Shown: in pieces, positions 1-8,634 of the stretch | Layout of the letters: each line of letters begins with the position of its first letter | Numbering within the stretch: the first letter of the stretch is position 1 | Assembly: GCF_023094245.1 (NCBI RefSeq) | Contig: NZ_JALMEW010000007.1 | Coordinates: 1-64,000, forward strand | Length of the DNA: 64,000 bases | Direction of reading: 5' to 3' | Source: Halomonas getboli | GTDB taxonomy: Bacteria; Pseudomonadota; Gammaproteobacteria; Pseudomonadales; Halomonadaceae | Program-made: the position numbers and the translations under genes | Notes under the pieces: generated by a model | Databases searched by the model: none | Seen by the model: only the letters and a program-made list of their open reading frames with translations | Told to the model about the DNA's origin: nothing

Positions 1-533
1 CAGCCGGCGTGCCGGTGGGTAGCGAGGCGTCGGCGGCGTCTTCGCGCGGGGCGGTCACGGCCGAGGCCGCGCGGGCCGCCGCCCAGCTCGGCGAGGCGAC
101 GCAGGCCGAGGCGCGTCGCGAGCCGGTCGCCGACGGCCTGCAGCATCTGGTGCGCCACCAGCTGGAGATGCTGGCCACGCCCCAGCTGCGCTGGGAGGGC
201 GACGTCTGGTCGGGGCTGTTCATGGCGCTGGCGATCCAGCTGCCCCAGGGGCGGCGCGACGAGCGTCAGGAGAGCGAGGAGAGTGGCGGTTCGCGGCGCG
301 ACGAGTCGAACGGCTGGCGTTCGCGGCTGACGCTGGACGTCGCCGGCCTCGGGCCGCTGGATGTCTCGCTTTGGATGCGCGAGGTGCGCCTGGATATCGA
401 CGTGCAGGTGCCGGGCGCGGACGTGCGCTCACGGCTGGAAGACGGCCTGGAAACGCTGCGCCACCGCCTGGCGGGGCACGGTTTCGATGACGTGCGCCTG
501 CGCCTGACGCTGGCCAGGGAGGTGGATTCATGA
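1..533 (+). CDS. fliK: Flagellar hook-length control protein FliK, C-terminal part (5' end outside window)
   Basis: The frame is open to the left edge, so only the last ~177 residues are visible and the true start lies upstream. After an Ala/Glu-rich linker, the region from about residue 45 has the FliK C-terminal pattern: LTLDVAGLGPLDVSLWMREV, then short beta strands (LDIDVQVPG), then a helix with regularly spaced Leu and a final strand (VRLRLTL). FliK is secreted during hook assembly; its C-terminal domain contacts FlhB to switch export from rod/hook to filament substrates. The next gene overlaps the stop codon by 4 nt and encodes a FlhB-tail homologue, which fits. The family is weakly conserved, so the call rests on the C-terminal pattern and the neighbours. 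Confidence 0.75.
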   Translation, partial: AGVPVGSEASAASSRGAVTAEAARAAAQLGEATQAEARREPVADGLQHLVRHQLEMLATPQLRWEGDVWSGLFMALAIQLPQGRRDERQESEESGGSRRDESNGWRSRLTLDVAGLGPLDVSLWMREVRLDIDVQVPGADVRSRLEDGLETLRHRLAGHGFDDVRLRLTLAREVDS

Positions 534-835
534 GCGAGCGAGCCCGCGAGCCGCGCCGCCAGGCGGTGGCGCTGGCCTATCAGGAGGCCAGGGGCGCGCC
601 GCGAGTGGTGGCCCAGGGCTACGGCGAACTGGCCGGGCGTATCGTCGAGGAGGCCCGGCGGCAGGGCGTCTACGTGCACGACTCGCCTGAGCTGGTCGGG
701 CTGCTGATGCAGCTCGATCTGGACGAGGAGATTCCGCCGCGTCTGTATCAGGTGATCGCCGAGCTGCTGGTCTGGGTGCGCGAGATGGCCGAGTCGTCCG
801 GCGATCCCGAGGGGCGCCAAGGCGTCAAGAAATAG
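530..835 (+). CDS. FlhB C-terminal-domain homologue (FlhB2/FhlB-type, EscU/YscU family)
   Basis: A 101-residue soluble protein whose ATG overlaps the fliK stop. It aligns by eye with the cytoplasmic tail of the full-length FlhB encoded at 17824-18996: both have a PRVVA(Q/K)G segment, then about 60 residues rich in R/E/A, and end in helical E(I/L)PP-LY-VIAE-L-W. It has no membrane segments and no NPTH autocleavage motif, only the part following it. Such stand-alone FlhB tails are common next to fliK in proteobacteria and can partly substitute for the FlhB C-terminal fragment in specificity switching. That role is family knowledge; the sequence itself shows only the homology and the fliK coupling. 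Confidence 0.8.
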   Translation: MSERAREPRRQAVALAYQEARGAPRVVAQGYGELAGRIVEEARRQGVYVHDSPELVGLLMQLDLDEEIPPRLYQVIAELLVWVREMAESSGDPEGRQGVKK

Positions 836-909
836 CGGCTTTCTTGAGCGTTCAATCAACGATCCTGCCCCGTCTCAAGATGATGACTTTCTAGCACTTT
901 TGTCTGACA

Positions 910-923
910 TTGATCTGAGTCAA
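910..923. promoter_or_regulatory. Anr/FNR-like box upstream of flhDC
   Basis: TTGAT-CTGA-GTCAA matches the FNR/Anr consensus TTGAT-N4-ATCAA at 9 of 10 defined positions and lies about 170 bp upstream of the flhD ATG. The 836-1094 gap is otherwise non-coding. No strong -35/-10 pair is obvious, but a site centred at 916.5 could act as a class II activator site for a start near 958. Confidence 0.4.
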
Positions 924-1094
924 TGGTATTGCGCCGTTAAGCGTTAGAGACTACACGTTGAAGAAGCCCGCCGATGTGGGCAGTGTTACGAAAATGAAAA
1001 CAAGGGGCGCTACGCTGCCGCTGTGCAGCGACAGTCGCCACCGTGAACGCGGCGTAAGACCGTGACGTGGAAATGCCAATAAAAGCAGGGAACT

Positions 1095-1427
1095 ATGAAA
1101 ACCAATCCGCATGTCGCCGAGATTCGCGAGCTGAATCTCGGCTATCTTCTGCTCGCCCAGCGGTTGCTGAACCATGACAGGGCCGAGGCCATGTTCCGGC
1201 TCAAGATCGATGACGAGATGGCCGACCTGCTGGTCTCGCTGAACGTTCAGCAGCTCTCCCGCCTGGCCAACACCAACCAGCTGATGTGCCACTTCGGTGC
1301 CGAGAGCGCCGACCAGCTGCGTCAGGTCGTCGATAACCCCCGCGACCAGGGGCTCGCCCACATTCACTCCTCGCTGCTGATGGCCTCGCGCTCGATGCCG
1401 GCGGAAGGAGGCGATCATGTCGGCTAA
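1095..1427 (+). CDS. flhD: Flagellar master transcriptional activator subunit FlhD
   Basis: 110 residues, the usual FlhD length, with the family core IRELNLGYLLLAQRLLN followed by helical segments and the LSRLANTNQLMCHFG stretch. FlhD forms a D4C2 complex with FlhC that activates class 2 flagellar operons with sigma-70. An AGGGA ribosome-binding site lies 6 nt before the ATG. flhC starts inside the last codons of flhD (10-nt overlap), so translation is probably coupled. The long upstream gap (836-1094) must hold the control region. The presence of FlhDC rather than a FleQ-type sigma-54 regulator suggests enteric-style peritrichous flagellation. Confidence 0.95.
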   Translation: MKTNPHVAEIRELNLGYLLLAQRLLNHDRAEAMFRLKIDDEMADLLVSLNVQQLSRLANTNQLMCHFGAESADQLRQVVDNPRDQGLAHIHSSLLMASRSMPAEGGDHVG

Positions 1428-2001
1428 GAGCCTGCTGGAAGAGCTGGAGCAGGTGCAGCTCGCCATCGACCTGATCGAGCTGGGCGCCCGCCTTCAGGTG
1501 CTCGAGACCGAGACCGACCTCAGCCGCGCGCGGCTGATCCGGCTGTTCAAGGAAGTGCGCGGCATGTCGCCGCCCAAGGGCATGCTGCCGTTCTCCACGG
1601 ACTGGTTCATCACCTGGATGCCCAACGTCCACTCCTCGCTGTTCTACAACATCTATCAGCGCCTGCTGGTGGATCTCGGCTGCGGTCGCATGGAGGCCTT
1701 CATCAAGGCCTATCGGCTGTATCTGGAGCAGGTGGAGATCGACGGCGCCGAGGCCGTGCTGGGCCTGACCCGCGCCTGGACCCTGGTGCGCTTCTTCGAG
1801 AGCGACCAGCTGCAGCTCTCCGAGTGCGGCCGCTGCCATGGCCACTTCGTGGCCCACGCCCATAGCCCCGCCCACGACTACGTCTGCGGGATCTGTCAGC
1901 CGCCCTCCCGGGCCGGCAAGACCCGCAAGTCGCGCGCCAAGCCGGCCGCCGCCAAGGCGATGGCCGCCGTCGAGCCGCCCATCGCCGCTCGCCAGGCCTG
2001 A
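1417..2001 (+). CDS. flhC: Flagellar master transcriptional activator subunit FlhC
   Basis: 194 residues, matching the FlhC family. The N-terminal helices (LIELGARLQVLETETDLSR-) form the HTH-containing part. A zinc-binding set of cysteines is visible near the C-terminus as CGRCHGHF and, about 17 residues on, CGICQ, matching the four-Cys site of FlhC. The last ~25 residues are a Lys/Ala-rich tail. The start is supported by a strong GGAAGGAGG ribosome-binding site. FlhC provides the main DNA-binding surface of the D4C2 complex. A strong hairpin just after the stop separates flhDC from motAB. Confidence 0.95.
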   Translation: MSAKSLLEELEQVQLAIDLIELGARLQVLETETDLSRARLIRLFKEVRGMSPPKGMLPFSTDWFITWMPNVHSSLFYNIYQRLLVDLGCGRMEAFIKAYRLYLEQVEIDGAEAVLGLTRAWTLVRFFESDQLQLSECGRCHGHFVAHAHSPAHDYVCGICQPPSRAGKTRKSRAKPAAAKAMAAVEPPIAARQA

Positions 2002-2009
2002 CGCCGTCT

Positions 2010-2038
2010 CGCCGGGGTGGAAGTCTTCCGCCCCGGCG
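2010..2038 (+). terminator. Hairpin terminator after flhDC
   Basis: CGCCGGGG (2010-2017) pairs with CCCCGGCG (2031-2038), with GGAAG/CTTCC pairing inside. It is followed by a short pyrimidine-rich stretch (CCAACTTTCTC) rather than a clean T-run, so termination may be partial. Confidence 0.6.
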
Positions 2039-2060
2039 CCAACTTTCTCGCCCGCCGCCC

Positions 2061-2088
2061 TCAAGTCCCCGCGCCTATCGGCCGATAG
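2061..2088 (+). promoter_or_regulatory. FliA (sigma-28) promoter for motAB
   Basis: TCAAGTCC at 2061-2068 and GCCGATAG at 2081-2088 resemble TAAAGTTT-N11-GCCGATAA, with a 12-nt spacer. The GCCGATA -10 core is intact. The start codon of motA is 46 nt downstream. The same GCCGATAG core recurs before cheB and the second motA. Confidence 0.75.
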
Positions 2089-2133
2089 CCTTCGTCAGAA
2101 ACGTCATTCACGTGTCGGCGAAGGAACTCGCTT

Positions 2134-3006
2134 GTGCTGATCCCCCTTGGTTATCTGGTCGTCCTGCTGTCGGTCTTCGGTGGCTTCGTGCTGGCCGGCG
2201 GCCACCTCGGCCCGCTGTTCCAGCCCACCGAGCTGCTGATGATCGGCGGCGGCGGTCTCGGCGCCTTCATCGCGGCCAACAACGGCAAGGCGCTCAAGGC
2301 GTCGCTGCGCATCCTGCCCCGGCTGCGCCGCTCCAAGAAGTACGACAAGGCGCTGTACATGGAGCTGATGGCGCTGCAGTACAAGATCCTCACCAAGATC
2401 CGCCGCGACGGCATGCTCGGCATCGAGCGCGATATCGACAATCCCCAGGACAGCGCGCTGTTCAACGAGCATCCCAAGGTGCTCGCCGATCCGACGATCA
2501 TGACCTTCCTGACCGACTACCTGCGGCTGATGATCAGCGGCAGCATGGATCCGATGGAGATCGACGAGCTGATGCTCCACGAGATCGAGGCCTTCGAGCA
2601 GGAGGCGCACATCCCCGCCGACGCCATCCACAAGGCCGGCGACGCCATGCCGGCCTTCGGTATCGTCGCCGCGGTGATGGGCGTGGTGAAGGCGCTCAGC
2701 ACCTCCAACGCCGATCCCGAGCAGATGGGCGTGATGATCGCCCACGCGCTGGTCGGCACCTTCCTCGGCATCCTGCTCGGCTACGGCTTCATCATGCCGC
2801 TGTCGAGCCGCATCGAGCGCCAGGCCAAGGAGGTCGAGAAGGTACTGCAGTGCATGCGGGTGACGCTGCTGGCCAGCCTGCACGGCTACGCGCCCCAGCT
2901 GGCGGTGGAATTCGGCCGCAAGGCGCTGCACAGCCAGGAGCGCCCCGGCTTTAGCGAGCTCGAGGAGTACGTGCGTGAATCCAAGGCGGGTGTGGGGAGC
3001 GCATGA
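2134..3006 (+). CDS. motA: Flagellar motor stator protein MotA (proton-type)
   Basis: 290 residues. Four membrane segments are apparent: two at the N-terminus (LIPLGYLVVLLSVFGGFVLA and the region after LLMIGGGGLGAFIAANNGK) and two near residues 175-230 (PAFGIVAAVMGVVKAL and GTFLGILLGYGFIMPL), with a large cytoplasmic loop between. MotA forms the pentameric stator ring around MotB and converts ion flow into torque on FliG. The length and the GMLGIE and KAGDAMPAFG motifs resemble the E. coli-type MotA. Translation starts at GTG, with AAGGAA 7 nt upstream. motB overlaps by 4 nt. Confidence 0.95.
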   Translation: MLIPLGYLVVLLSVFGGFVLAGGHLGPLFQPTELLMIGGGGLGAFIAANNGKALKASLRILPRLRRSKKYDKALYMELMALQYKILTKIRRDGMLGIERDIDNPQDSALFNEHPKVLADPTIMTFLTDYLRLMISGSMDPMEIDELMLHEIEAFEQEAHIPADAIHKAGDAMPAFGIVAAVMGVVKALSTSNADPEQMGVMIAHALVGTFLGILLGYGFIMPLSSRIERQAKEVEKVLQCMRVTLLASLHGYAPQLAVEFGRKALHSQERPGFSELEEYVRESKAGVGSA

Positions 3007-3962
3007 GCCAGGGGGACAACCGCCGGCGGATCATCATTCGGCGCAAGAAGGTCGTCAAGGGCCACCACGGCGGCAGCTGGAAGATCGCCCTGGCGGACTT
3101 CATGACCGCCCTGATGGCGCTGTTCCTGGTGATGTGGATCCTCTCCACCTCGAGCCGCGAGCAGCGCGAGGGCGTGGCCCAGTACTTCAGCACCCCGCTG
3201 GTGGCGGCGATCACCAGCGGCGACCGGGCGGCGGTGAGCGAGAACGTGATTCCCGGTGGCGGGCCGGACCCGACCTATCAGGACGGCGAGCGTGCGCGCA
3301 TCGACCTGCGCCAGCAGACCCGCCCCAGCGAGCGGCAGCGGCGCGCCTTTCGCGACCTGCAGCGGCGCATCGAGGCGGCGATCCAGGCCGACCCGGACCT
3401 CAAGGAGCTGCGCGACCAGCTGCGCTTCGACATGACCCCCGAGGGGCTGCGCATCCAGCTGCTCGACACCGAGCAGCGGCCGATGTTCGAGCTCGGCAGC
3501 GCCCGGGTGGCGCCCTACATGCGCGACCTGCTGCGCCTGATCGCGCCGCTGCTCAACGAACTGGACAACGATCTCAGCATCAGCGGCCACACCGACAGCC
3601 TGGCCTATCTCAACGGCCATCGCGGCTACGGCAACTGGGAGCTGTCCACCGCCCGCGCCAACGCCTCGCGCCGCGAGCTGGTGGCCGGCGGCCTGGACGC
3701 CGACAAGCTGCTGCGGGTGGCGGGCTTCGCCGATCAGGTGACGATGCCCGACACCGTGCCCAGCGACCCGATCAACCGCCGCATCGAGCTGCTGGTGCTG
3801 TTCGAGGCCGTGGCCGAACGCATCCGCTCGCCGCGGGTGGTCGACGGCATCGGCCTGCCATCGACGCTGGGGGGCGGCCGCGAGTCGTCGCCCGCCGAGT
3901 CGCCGATGGAGCGTTTCAACCAACGACTCAACGAGGCCCTGGGCCCGGCATCATCGCCCTGA
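3003..3962 (+). CDS. motB: Flagellar motor stator protein MotB
   Basis: 319 residues. A basic N-terminal tail (RRRIIIRRKKVVKGHHGG) precedes a single membrane helix with the ion-binding aspartate at residue 32 (ALADFMTALMALFLVMWIL), the same position as in E. coli MotB. The C-terminal OmpA-like peptidoglycan-binding domain is recognised by LSISGHTDS and NWELSTARA and by the R-I-E-L motif near the end. A Ser/Pro-rich tail follows. The ATG overlaps the motA stop (ATGA). It pairs with MotA and anchors the stator to the cell wall. Confidence 0.95.
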   Translation: MSQGDNRRRIIIRRKKVVKGHHGGSWKIALADFMTALMALFLVMWILSTSSREQREGVAQYFSTPLVAAITSGDRAAVSENVIPGGGPDPTYQDGERARIDLRQQTRPSERQRRAFRDLQRRIEAAIQADPDLKELRDQLRFDMTPEGLRIQLLDTEQRPMFELGSARVAPYMRDLLRLIAPLLNELDNDLSISGHTDSLAYLNGHRGYGNWELSTARANASRRELVAGGLDADKLLRVAGFADQVTMPDTVPSDPINRRIELLVLFEAVAERIRSPRVVDGIGLPSTLGGGRESSPAESPMERFNQRLNEALGPASSP

Positions 3963-3993
3963 GAGGCGCCATACATCCTGGGTAGAGAACCGC

Positions 3994-6342
3994 ATGGATA
4001 TCACCGATTTCTATGACACCTTCTTCGAGGAGGCCGAGGAGCTGCTGGCCGACATGGAGCGCCATCTCCTCGAGCTCGACGTCGATGATCCGGACGCCGA
4101 GCAGCTCAACGCCATCTTCCGGGCGGCGCACTCGATCAAGGGCGGCGCCGGCACCTTCGGCTTCGACGTCCTTCAGCAGACCACGCATCTGCTGGAGAAC
4201 CTGCTGGATCACACCCGCCAGGGCGAGCTGACGCTGCGCCGCGACATCGTCGACACCTTTCTGGAAACCAAGGACATGCTGCACGACCAGATGGACGCCT
4301 ATCGCAACGGCGAGGAGCCCGACCAGGAGGCCTTCGCTCGCATCTGCGAGACCCTCAAGCGCCTGGCGCTGGAGGAGATCGGCCAGTCGCTGGACGGCGG
4401 CGAGCCCGCCCCCAAGGCCGCCGAGCCCGCCCCGGAGCCCGCCCCTGAGACCCAGCCGACGCCCGCCGAGGCGCCCATCGCCGAGGGCGAGAGCCGCCTG
4501 ACGGTCTCCCTGCTCAACGTTGGCGACGAGAATCGCGCCCTGCTGATCGAGGAGCTCGAGCAGCTCGGCACCGTCGAGGCGCAGTCGGGCGATGCGGCCT
4601 GCTATCGGGTGACGCTTTCCACCTCGGTCGGCGCCGAGGACATCGAGGCGGTGATGTGCTTCATCGTCGAGCCCGATCAGCTGAAGGTGGAGGCCGCAGA
4701 GCCATCGGCCGCCGCCCCGGCGGACGGCAGCAGCCGGCTGACCGTGTCGCTGCTCAACGTCGGCGACAAGGATCGCGCCCTGCTGATCGAGGAGCTCGAG
4801 CAGCTCGGCAGCGTCGAGGCGCAGTCGGGCGACGAGGCCTGCTATCGGGTGACGCTGTCCACCTCGGTCGGCGCCGAGGACATCGAGGCGGTGATGGGCT
4901 TCATCGTCGAGCCCGACCAGCTGAAGATCGAGCGGGAGACCGAGTCGGCGCCCGCGCCCACGGCACCGGCTGCCTCCGAGACGCCGGCGGCGGCCGAGCC
5001 GGAAGGCTCCGGCCAGGACGCGCCGCTGCCGGCGGCGAAGCCCAAGGCAGAGAAGGCCAAGGCGGCGAAAGCCGACAAGCCCAAGCCGAAGGCCAAGTCC
5101 GGTGGCGAGTCCTCCTCGATCCGCGTCTCGGTGGAGAAGGTCGACCAGATCATCAACCTGGTCGGCGAGCTGATCATCACCCAGTCGATGCTCGACCAGA
5201 CCGTCAGCGAACTCGACAACGTCAACCACAGCGGCCTGCACAACGGCATGAACCTGCTGCAGCGCAACGCCCGCGACCTGCAGGAAGCGGTGATGTCGGT
5301 GCGCATGATCCCCATGGACTTCGTGTTCAGCCGCTTCCCCCGCGTGGTGCGCGAGACCGCCGGCAAGCTGGGCAAGGACATCGAGCTGGTCACCGAGGGT
5401 GCGGCCACCGAGCTCGACAAGAGCCTGACCGAGCGCATCATCGACCCGCTGACCCACCTGGTGCGCAACAGCCTGGACCACGGCATCGAGGCGCCGGACG
5501 CCCGCGAGGCCGCCGGCAAGCCGCGCACCGGCAAGCTGACCCTCTCGGCCAAGCACCAGGGCGGCAACATCCTGATCGAGGTGATCGACGACGGCGGCGG
5601 CCTCAACCGCGAGAAGATCCTGGCCAAGGCGCGGGAGAGCGAGCTCAACGTCTCCGACAGCATGAGCGACGACGAGGTCTGGCAGCTGATCTTCGCGCCC
5701 GGCTTCTCCACCGCCCAGGAGGTCAGCGACGTCTCCGGCCGCGGCGTCGGCATGGACGTGGTCAAGCGCAACATCCAGGGCATGGGCGGCAACGTCCAGA
5801 TCATGTCCACGCCCGGCGAGGGCACCACCATCCGCATCGTGCTGCCGCTGACCCTGGCGATCCTCGACGGCATGTCGATCAAGGTCGGCGCGGAAGTGTT
5901 CATCCTGCCGCTGTCCGCGGTGCTGGAGTCCCTTCAGCCGAGCCCCGACGACCTCTACGCCATGGCCGGCGACGACGTGGTGCTCAAGGTGCGCGACGAA
6001 TACCTGCCGGTGGTGCCGGTGCACGAGGCGCTGGACGTCACCGGCGCGCGCACCGAGCTGGCCGAGACCATCGCCGTGATCGTCCAGGGCGAGGGGCGTC
6101 GCTACGCGCTGCTGGTGGACGAACTGGTCGGCCAGCAGCAGGTGGTGGTGAAGAACCTCGAGACCAACTATCGCAAGGTGCCCGGCGTGTCCGCGGCCAC
6201 CATTCTCGGCGACGGCAGCGTGGCGCTGATCCTCGACATCACCGACCTGCACCGCCTCAACCGAGCCAAGAAAGAAGCCCGGCGCGACTCCCGCACGACC
6301 GCGCCCACGACCCCGAATCCCAAGGAGGTAGAGCCGTCATGA
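3994..6342 (+). CDS. cheA: Chemotaxis histidine kinase CheA with two tandem P2 domains
   Basis: 782 residues, longer than E. coli CheA (654). Domains in order: P1 HPt at ~1-130 with phosphoryl-accepting His46 in [16 protein letters not shown]; two consecutive P2 (CheY/CheB-docking) domains at ~167-233 and ~247-313; an Ala/Pro/Lys-rich linker to ~370; P3 dimerisation helix ([18 protein letters not shown]); P4 ATPase with N box at ~492 (NSLDHGIE), G1 (DDGGG) at ~532 and G2 (GRGVGMDV) at ~583; and a P5 CheW-like domain to the end. It autophosphorylates in receptor arrays and passes phosphate to CheY and CheB. cheW overlaps its stop (ATGA). The P2 duplication is the odd feature. Confidence 0.95.
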   Translation: MDITDFYDTFFEEAEELLADMERHLLELDVDDPDAEQLNAIFRAAHSIKGGAGTFGFDVLQQTTHLLENLLDHTRQGELTLRRDIVDTFLETKDMLHDQMDAYRNGEEPDQEAFARICETLKRLALEEIGQSLDGGEPAPKAAEPAPEPAPETQPTPAEAPIAEGESRLTVSLLNVGDENRALLIEELEQLGTVEAQSGDAACYRVTLSTSVGAEDIEAVMCFIVEPDQLKVEAAEPSAAAPADGSSRLTVSLLNVGDKDRALLIEELEQLGSVEAQSGDEACYRVTLSTSVGAEDIEAVMGFIVEPDQLKIERETESAPAPTAPAASETPAAAEPEGSGQDAPLPAAKPKAEKAKAAKADKPKPKAKSGGESSSIRVSVEKVDQIINLVGELIITQSMLDQTVSELDNVNHSGLHNGMNLLQRNARDLQEAVMSVRMIPMDFVFSRFPRVVRETAGKLGKDIELVTEGAATELDKSLTERIIDPLTHLVRNSLDHGIEAPDAREAAGKPRTGKLTLSAKHQGGNILIEVIDDGGGLNREKILAKARESELNVSDSMSDDEVWQLIFAPGFSTAQEVSDVSGRGVGMDVVKRNIQGMGGNVQIMSTPGEGTTIRIVLPLTLAILDGMSIKVGAEVFILPLSAVLESLQPSPDDLYAMAGDDVVLKVRDEYLPVVPVHEALDVTGARTELAETIAVIVQGEGRRYALLVDELVGQQQVVVKNLETNYRKVPGVSAATILGDGSVALILDITDLHRLNRAKKEARRDSRTTAPTTPNPKEVEPS
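4492..4932 (+). repeat. Intragenic tandem duplication encoding two P2 domains of CheA
   Basis: Segments 4492-4692 and 4732-4932 (201 nt each, offset 240 nt) differ at only about 16 positions by eye, several of them synonymous. Both encode the P2 pattern ([24 protein letters not shown], then [16 protein letters not shown]). A 39-nt linker rich in Ala/Pro codons separates them. Confidence 0.9.
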
Positions 6343-6836
6343 CCATCGAGACAACCGACGCCGCCCTGGCCGCCACCGAAGCCCAGAACCGCGAGTTCCT
6401 GGTGTTCTCGCTGGGCGACGAGGAATACGCCATCGACATCCTCAAGGTGCAGGAGATCCGCGGCTACGAGAACGTCACCCGCATCGCCAACGCGCCCGAG
6501 TTCATCAAGGGCGTGACCAACCTGCGCGGCGTGATCGTGCCGATCGTCGACCTGCGCATCAAGTTCCACCTGGAGAACGTCGAGTACGGTGGCCAGACGG
6601 TGGTGATCGTGCTCAACGTCGGCGAGCGCATCGTCGGCATCGTGGTCGACGGCGTCTCCGACGTCATGACCTTGACGCCCGAGCAGATCAAGCCGGCGCC
6701 GGAGTTCGGCGTGACCCTGTCCTCCGACTTCCTCAGCGGCCTCGGCAGCCTCGAGGACCGCATGCTGGTGCTGGTCGACATCGACAAGCTGCTGACCAGC
6801 CAGGAGATGGCCCTGGTCGACAGCGTCAGCGAGTGA
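6339..6836 (+). CDS. cheW: Chemotaxis coupling protein CheW
   Basis: 165 residues of CheW fold: [20 protein letters not shown], a conserved [13 protein letters not shown] loop and the later [10 protein letters not shown] strand. CheW links chemoreceptors to the P5 domain of CheA in the polar arrays. Translation is coupled to cheA through an ATGA overlap, with AAGGAGG 9 nt upstream of the ATG. The 119-bp gap to the next gene contains two small GC hairpins (near 6857 and 6888) but no clear terminator, so the three receptor genes that follow may be co-transcribed. Confidence 0.95.
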   Translation: MTIETTDAALAATEAQNREFLVFSLGDEEYAIDILKVQEIRGYENVTRIANAPEFIKGVTNLRGVIVPIVDLRIKFHLENVEYGGQTVVIVLNVGERIVGIVVDGVSDVMTLTPEQIKPAPEFGVTLSSDFLSGLGSLEDRMLVLVDIDKLLTSQEMALVDSVSE

Positions 6837-6955
6837 ATCGACCCGTCATGAAAAGAGCGCCGGCAAGGCGCCGACAGCGGGATGCCGGGACGGCGTCCCG
6901 TTCACCGACAGGGAGCGGAGTCGATAACCACAACGACTCGATCGTGAGGTAGCGC

Positions 6956-8575
6956 GTGCGCCAGCTGACAACGACAAGAAAACTCTGGGCTTCCCTGGGC
7001 ATCATCTGGCTCGCCATGGGCCTGATGATGGCCTGGAGCGCCTGGGAGAACCGCCAGACCATGCTGGAGGAGCGCCGTGGCGCTCTCCAGGACACCGTTC
7101 ACCTGGCCAAGAGCCTGATCGCCGGCCAGGCCGAGCGAGCCGCTTCCGGCGAGATCACGCCGGCCGAGGCCAAGGCCCGGGCCGCGGCGCTGATCAAGGG
7201 CATGCAGTACGACGAGGGGCGCGGCTATCTCTACGTCTTCGACGACGACTTCGCGATGATCAGCCACCCGCGCCTGGCCGCGGGCACCGACGTCGGCGAT
7301 TTCCAGAACGTCGAGGGACGCACCCTGTTCCGCGAGTTCGCCGAGGACGTGGCCAACGACGACGGCTACGTCGACTACCTGTGGCCGCACACCGAGGGCA
7401 GCGAGCCGATTCCCAAGTCGTCCTACCACGAGCGCTTCGCGCCCTGGGGCTGGACGATCGGTACCGGCGTCTACATCGACGACGTCGACGCCGCCTTCCT
7501 GGCCACCCTGACCCGCTCCCTGATGGCGCTGCTGATCATCGGCGTGCCGGTCAGCCTGCTGATGGGCTGGGTGATCCGCGGCGTGACCCGTGCGCTGGGC
7601 GGCGACCCGCGCTATGCCGCGGCCTCGGTGCGGGCCATCGCCGACGGCGACCTGACGCAAACGGTACGCCTGCGCGGCGGCGACGAGCACAGCCTGCTGT
7701 TCGACGTCGAGCGCATGCGTCGGGCCCTGGCCGGCACCATCGGCGACATCCATCGCGACAGCGATGCGGTGCACCAGGAGGTGGAGTCGCTGGGCGAGGG
7801 CAACGACGAGCTGGCGACGCGCACCGAGCAGCAGGCCGCGGCGCTGGCCGAGACCGCCTCGAGCATGGAGCAGCTGACCACCACCGTGGGCCACAACGCC
7901 GAACACGCCGAGCAGGCGCATGCCGTGGCCGGCGAGACCGCCCAGGGCGCCGAGCGCGGGCGCCAGGCGATGGCCGAGGTGGTGAACGCCATCGAGGCGA
8001 TCAATGCCAGCGCCAGCGAGATGACCGGCATCGTCGACACCATCGATGCGATCGCCTTCCAGACCAACATCCTGGCGCTCAACGCCTCGGTGGAGGCGGC
8101 GCGGGCCGGCGAACAGGGCCGCGGCTTCGCCGTGGTGGCCGAGGAGGTGCGCCAGCTGGCCAGCCGCTCGGCCGAGGCGACCGGTGAGATCAAGGCGCTG
8201 ATCGAGCGCGCCGACGGCCAGGTCGTCGAGGGCAGCCGCCGGGTCAAGGAGACCGACGAGGTGATCGCCGGGATGGTTGCCGACATCCGCCGCCTCACCG
8301 GCCTGGTGGCGGAAATCTCCACCGCGACCGGGGAGCAGCGCCAGGGCATCGAGCAGGTCGGCGAGGCGGTCACCCAGATGGATCGCATGACGCAGCAGAA
8401 CGCGGGCCTGGTCGAGGGCAACAACGACGCCTCGCGGCGGCTGGTGGCACGGGCCCGGCACCTGCGCGAGCGGGTGGCGCACTTCCGCTTCGTGGCGGAA
8501 GCCGGCACCGAGGCGCCCGCCGCGCTGCCGGCGGCCGCGCCGTCATCGCGCGAGGCCGAACCGGCCATGGCCTGA
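6956..8575 (+). CDS. Methyl-accepting chemotaxis protein with periplasmic single Cache domain
   Basis: 539 residues. TM1 at ~8-28 ([18 protein letters not shown]), a periplasmic sCache_2-type domain to ~185 ([21 protein letters not shown], then GRTLFREF and [14 protein letters not shown]), TM2 at ~187-207, HAMP, then the long signalling coiled coil with the hairpin tip [20 protein letters not shown]. sCache_2 receptors typically bind small organic acids; the ligand cannot be read here. Starts at GTG with GAGGT 5 nt upstream. Unlike the other three receptors in the cluster it ends in REAEPAMA and lacks an xWxxF tether for CheR/CheB. Confidence 0.93.
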   Translation: MRQLTTTRKLWASLGIIWLAMGLMMAWSAWENRQTMLEERRGALQDTVHLAKSLIAGQAERAASGEITPAEAKARAAALIKGMQYDEGRGYLYVFDDDFAMISHPRLAAGTDVGDFQNVEGRTLFREFAEDVANDDGYVDYLWPHTEGSEPIPKSSYHERFAPWGWTIGTGVYIDDVDAAFLATLTRSLMALLIIGVPVSLLMGWVIRGVTRALGGDPRYAAASVRAIADGDLTQTVRLRGGDEHSLLFDVERMRRALAGTIGDIHRDSDAVHQEVESLGEGNDELATRTEQQAAALAETASSMEQLTTTVGHNAEHAEQAHAVAGETAQGAERGRQAMAEVVNAIEAINASASEMTGIVDTIDAIAFQTNILALNASVEAARAGEQGRGFAVVAEEVRQLASRSAEATGEIKALIERADGQVVEGSRRVKETDEVIAGMVADIRRLTGLVAEISTATGEQRQGIEQVGEAVTQMDRMTQQNAGLVEGNNDASRRLVARARHLRERVAHFRFVAEAGTEAPAALPAAAPSSREAEPAMA

Positions 8576-8634
8576 CGGCGATATTCGTGATTCGGGGCGG
8601 CAGGGATCGCCCCTCCAGAAAAAGGGAGTACGTG

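Noticed and set aside
3928..6252. 774-codon open frame on the minus strand opposite cheA
   Set aside because: It is an antisense shadow: composition is dominated by Leu/Ala/Gly/His/Arg repeats expected from reading GC-rich third positions, and cheA on the other strand has all family motifs.
6851..6877. FliA-like promoter before the Cache receptor gene
   Set aside because: AAAAGAGC-N11-GCCGACAG has the right spacing but only 6 of 8 at -10 and a weak -35, and the bases also form a small GC hairpin.
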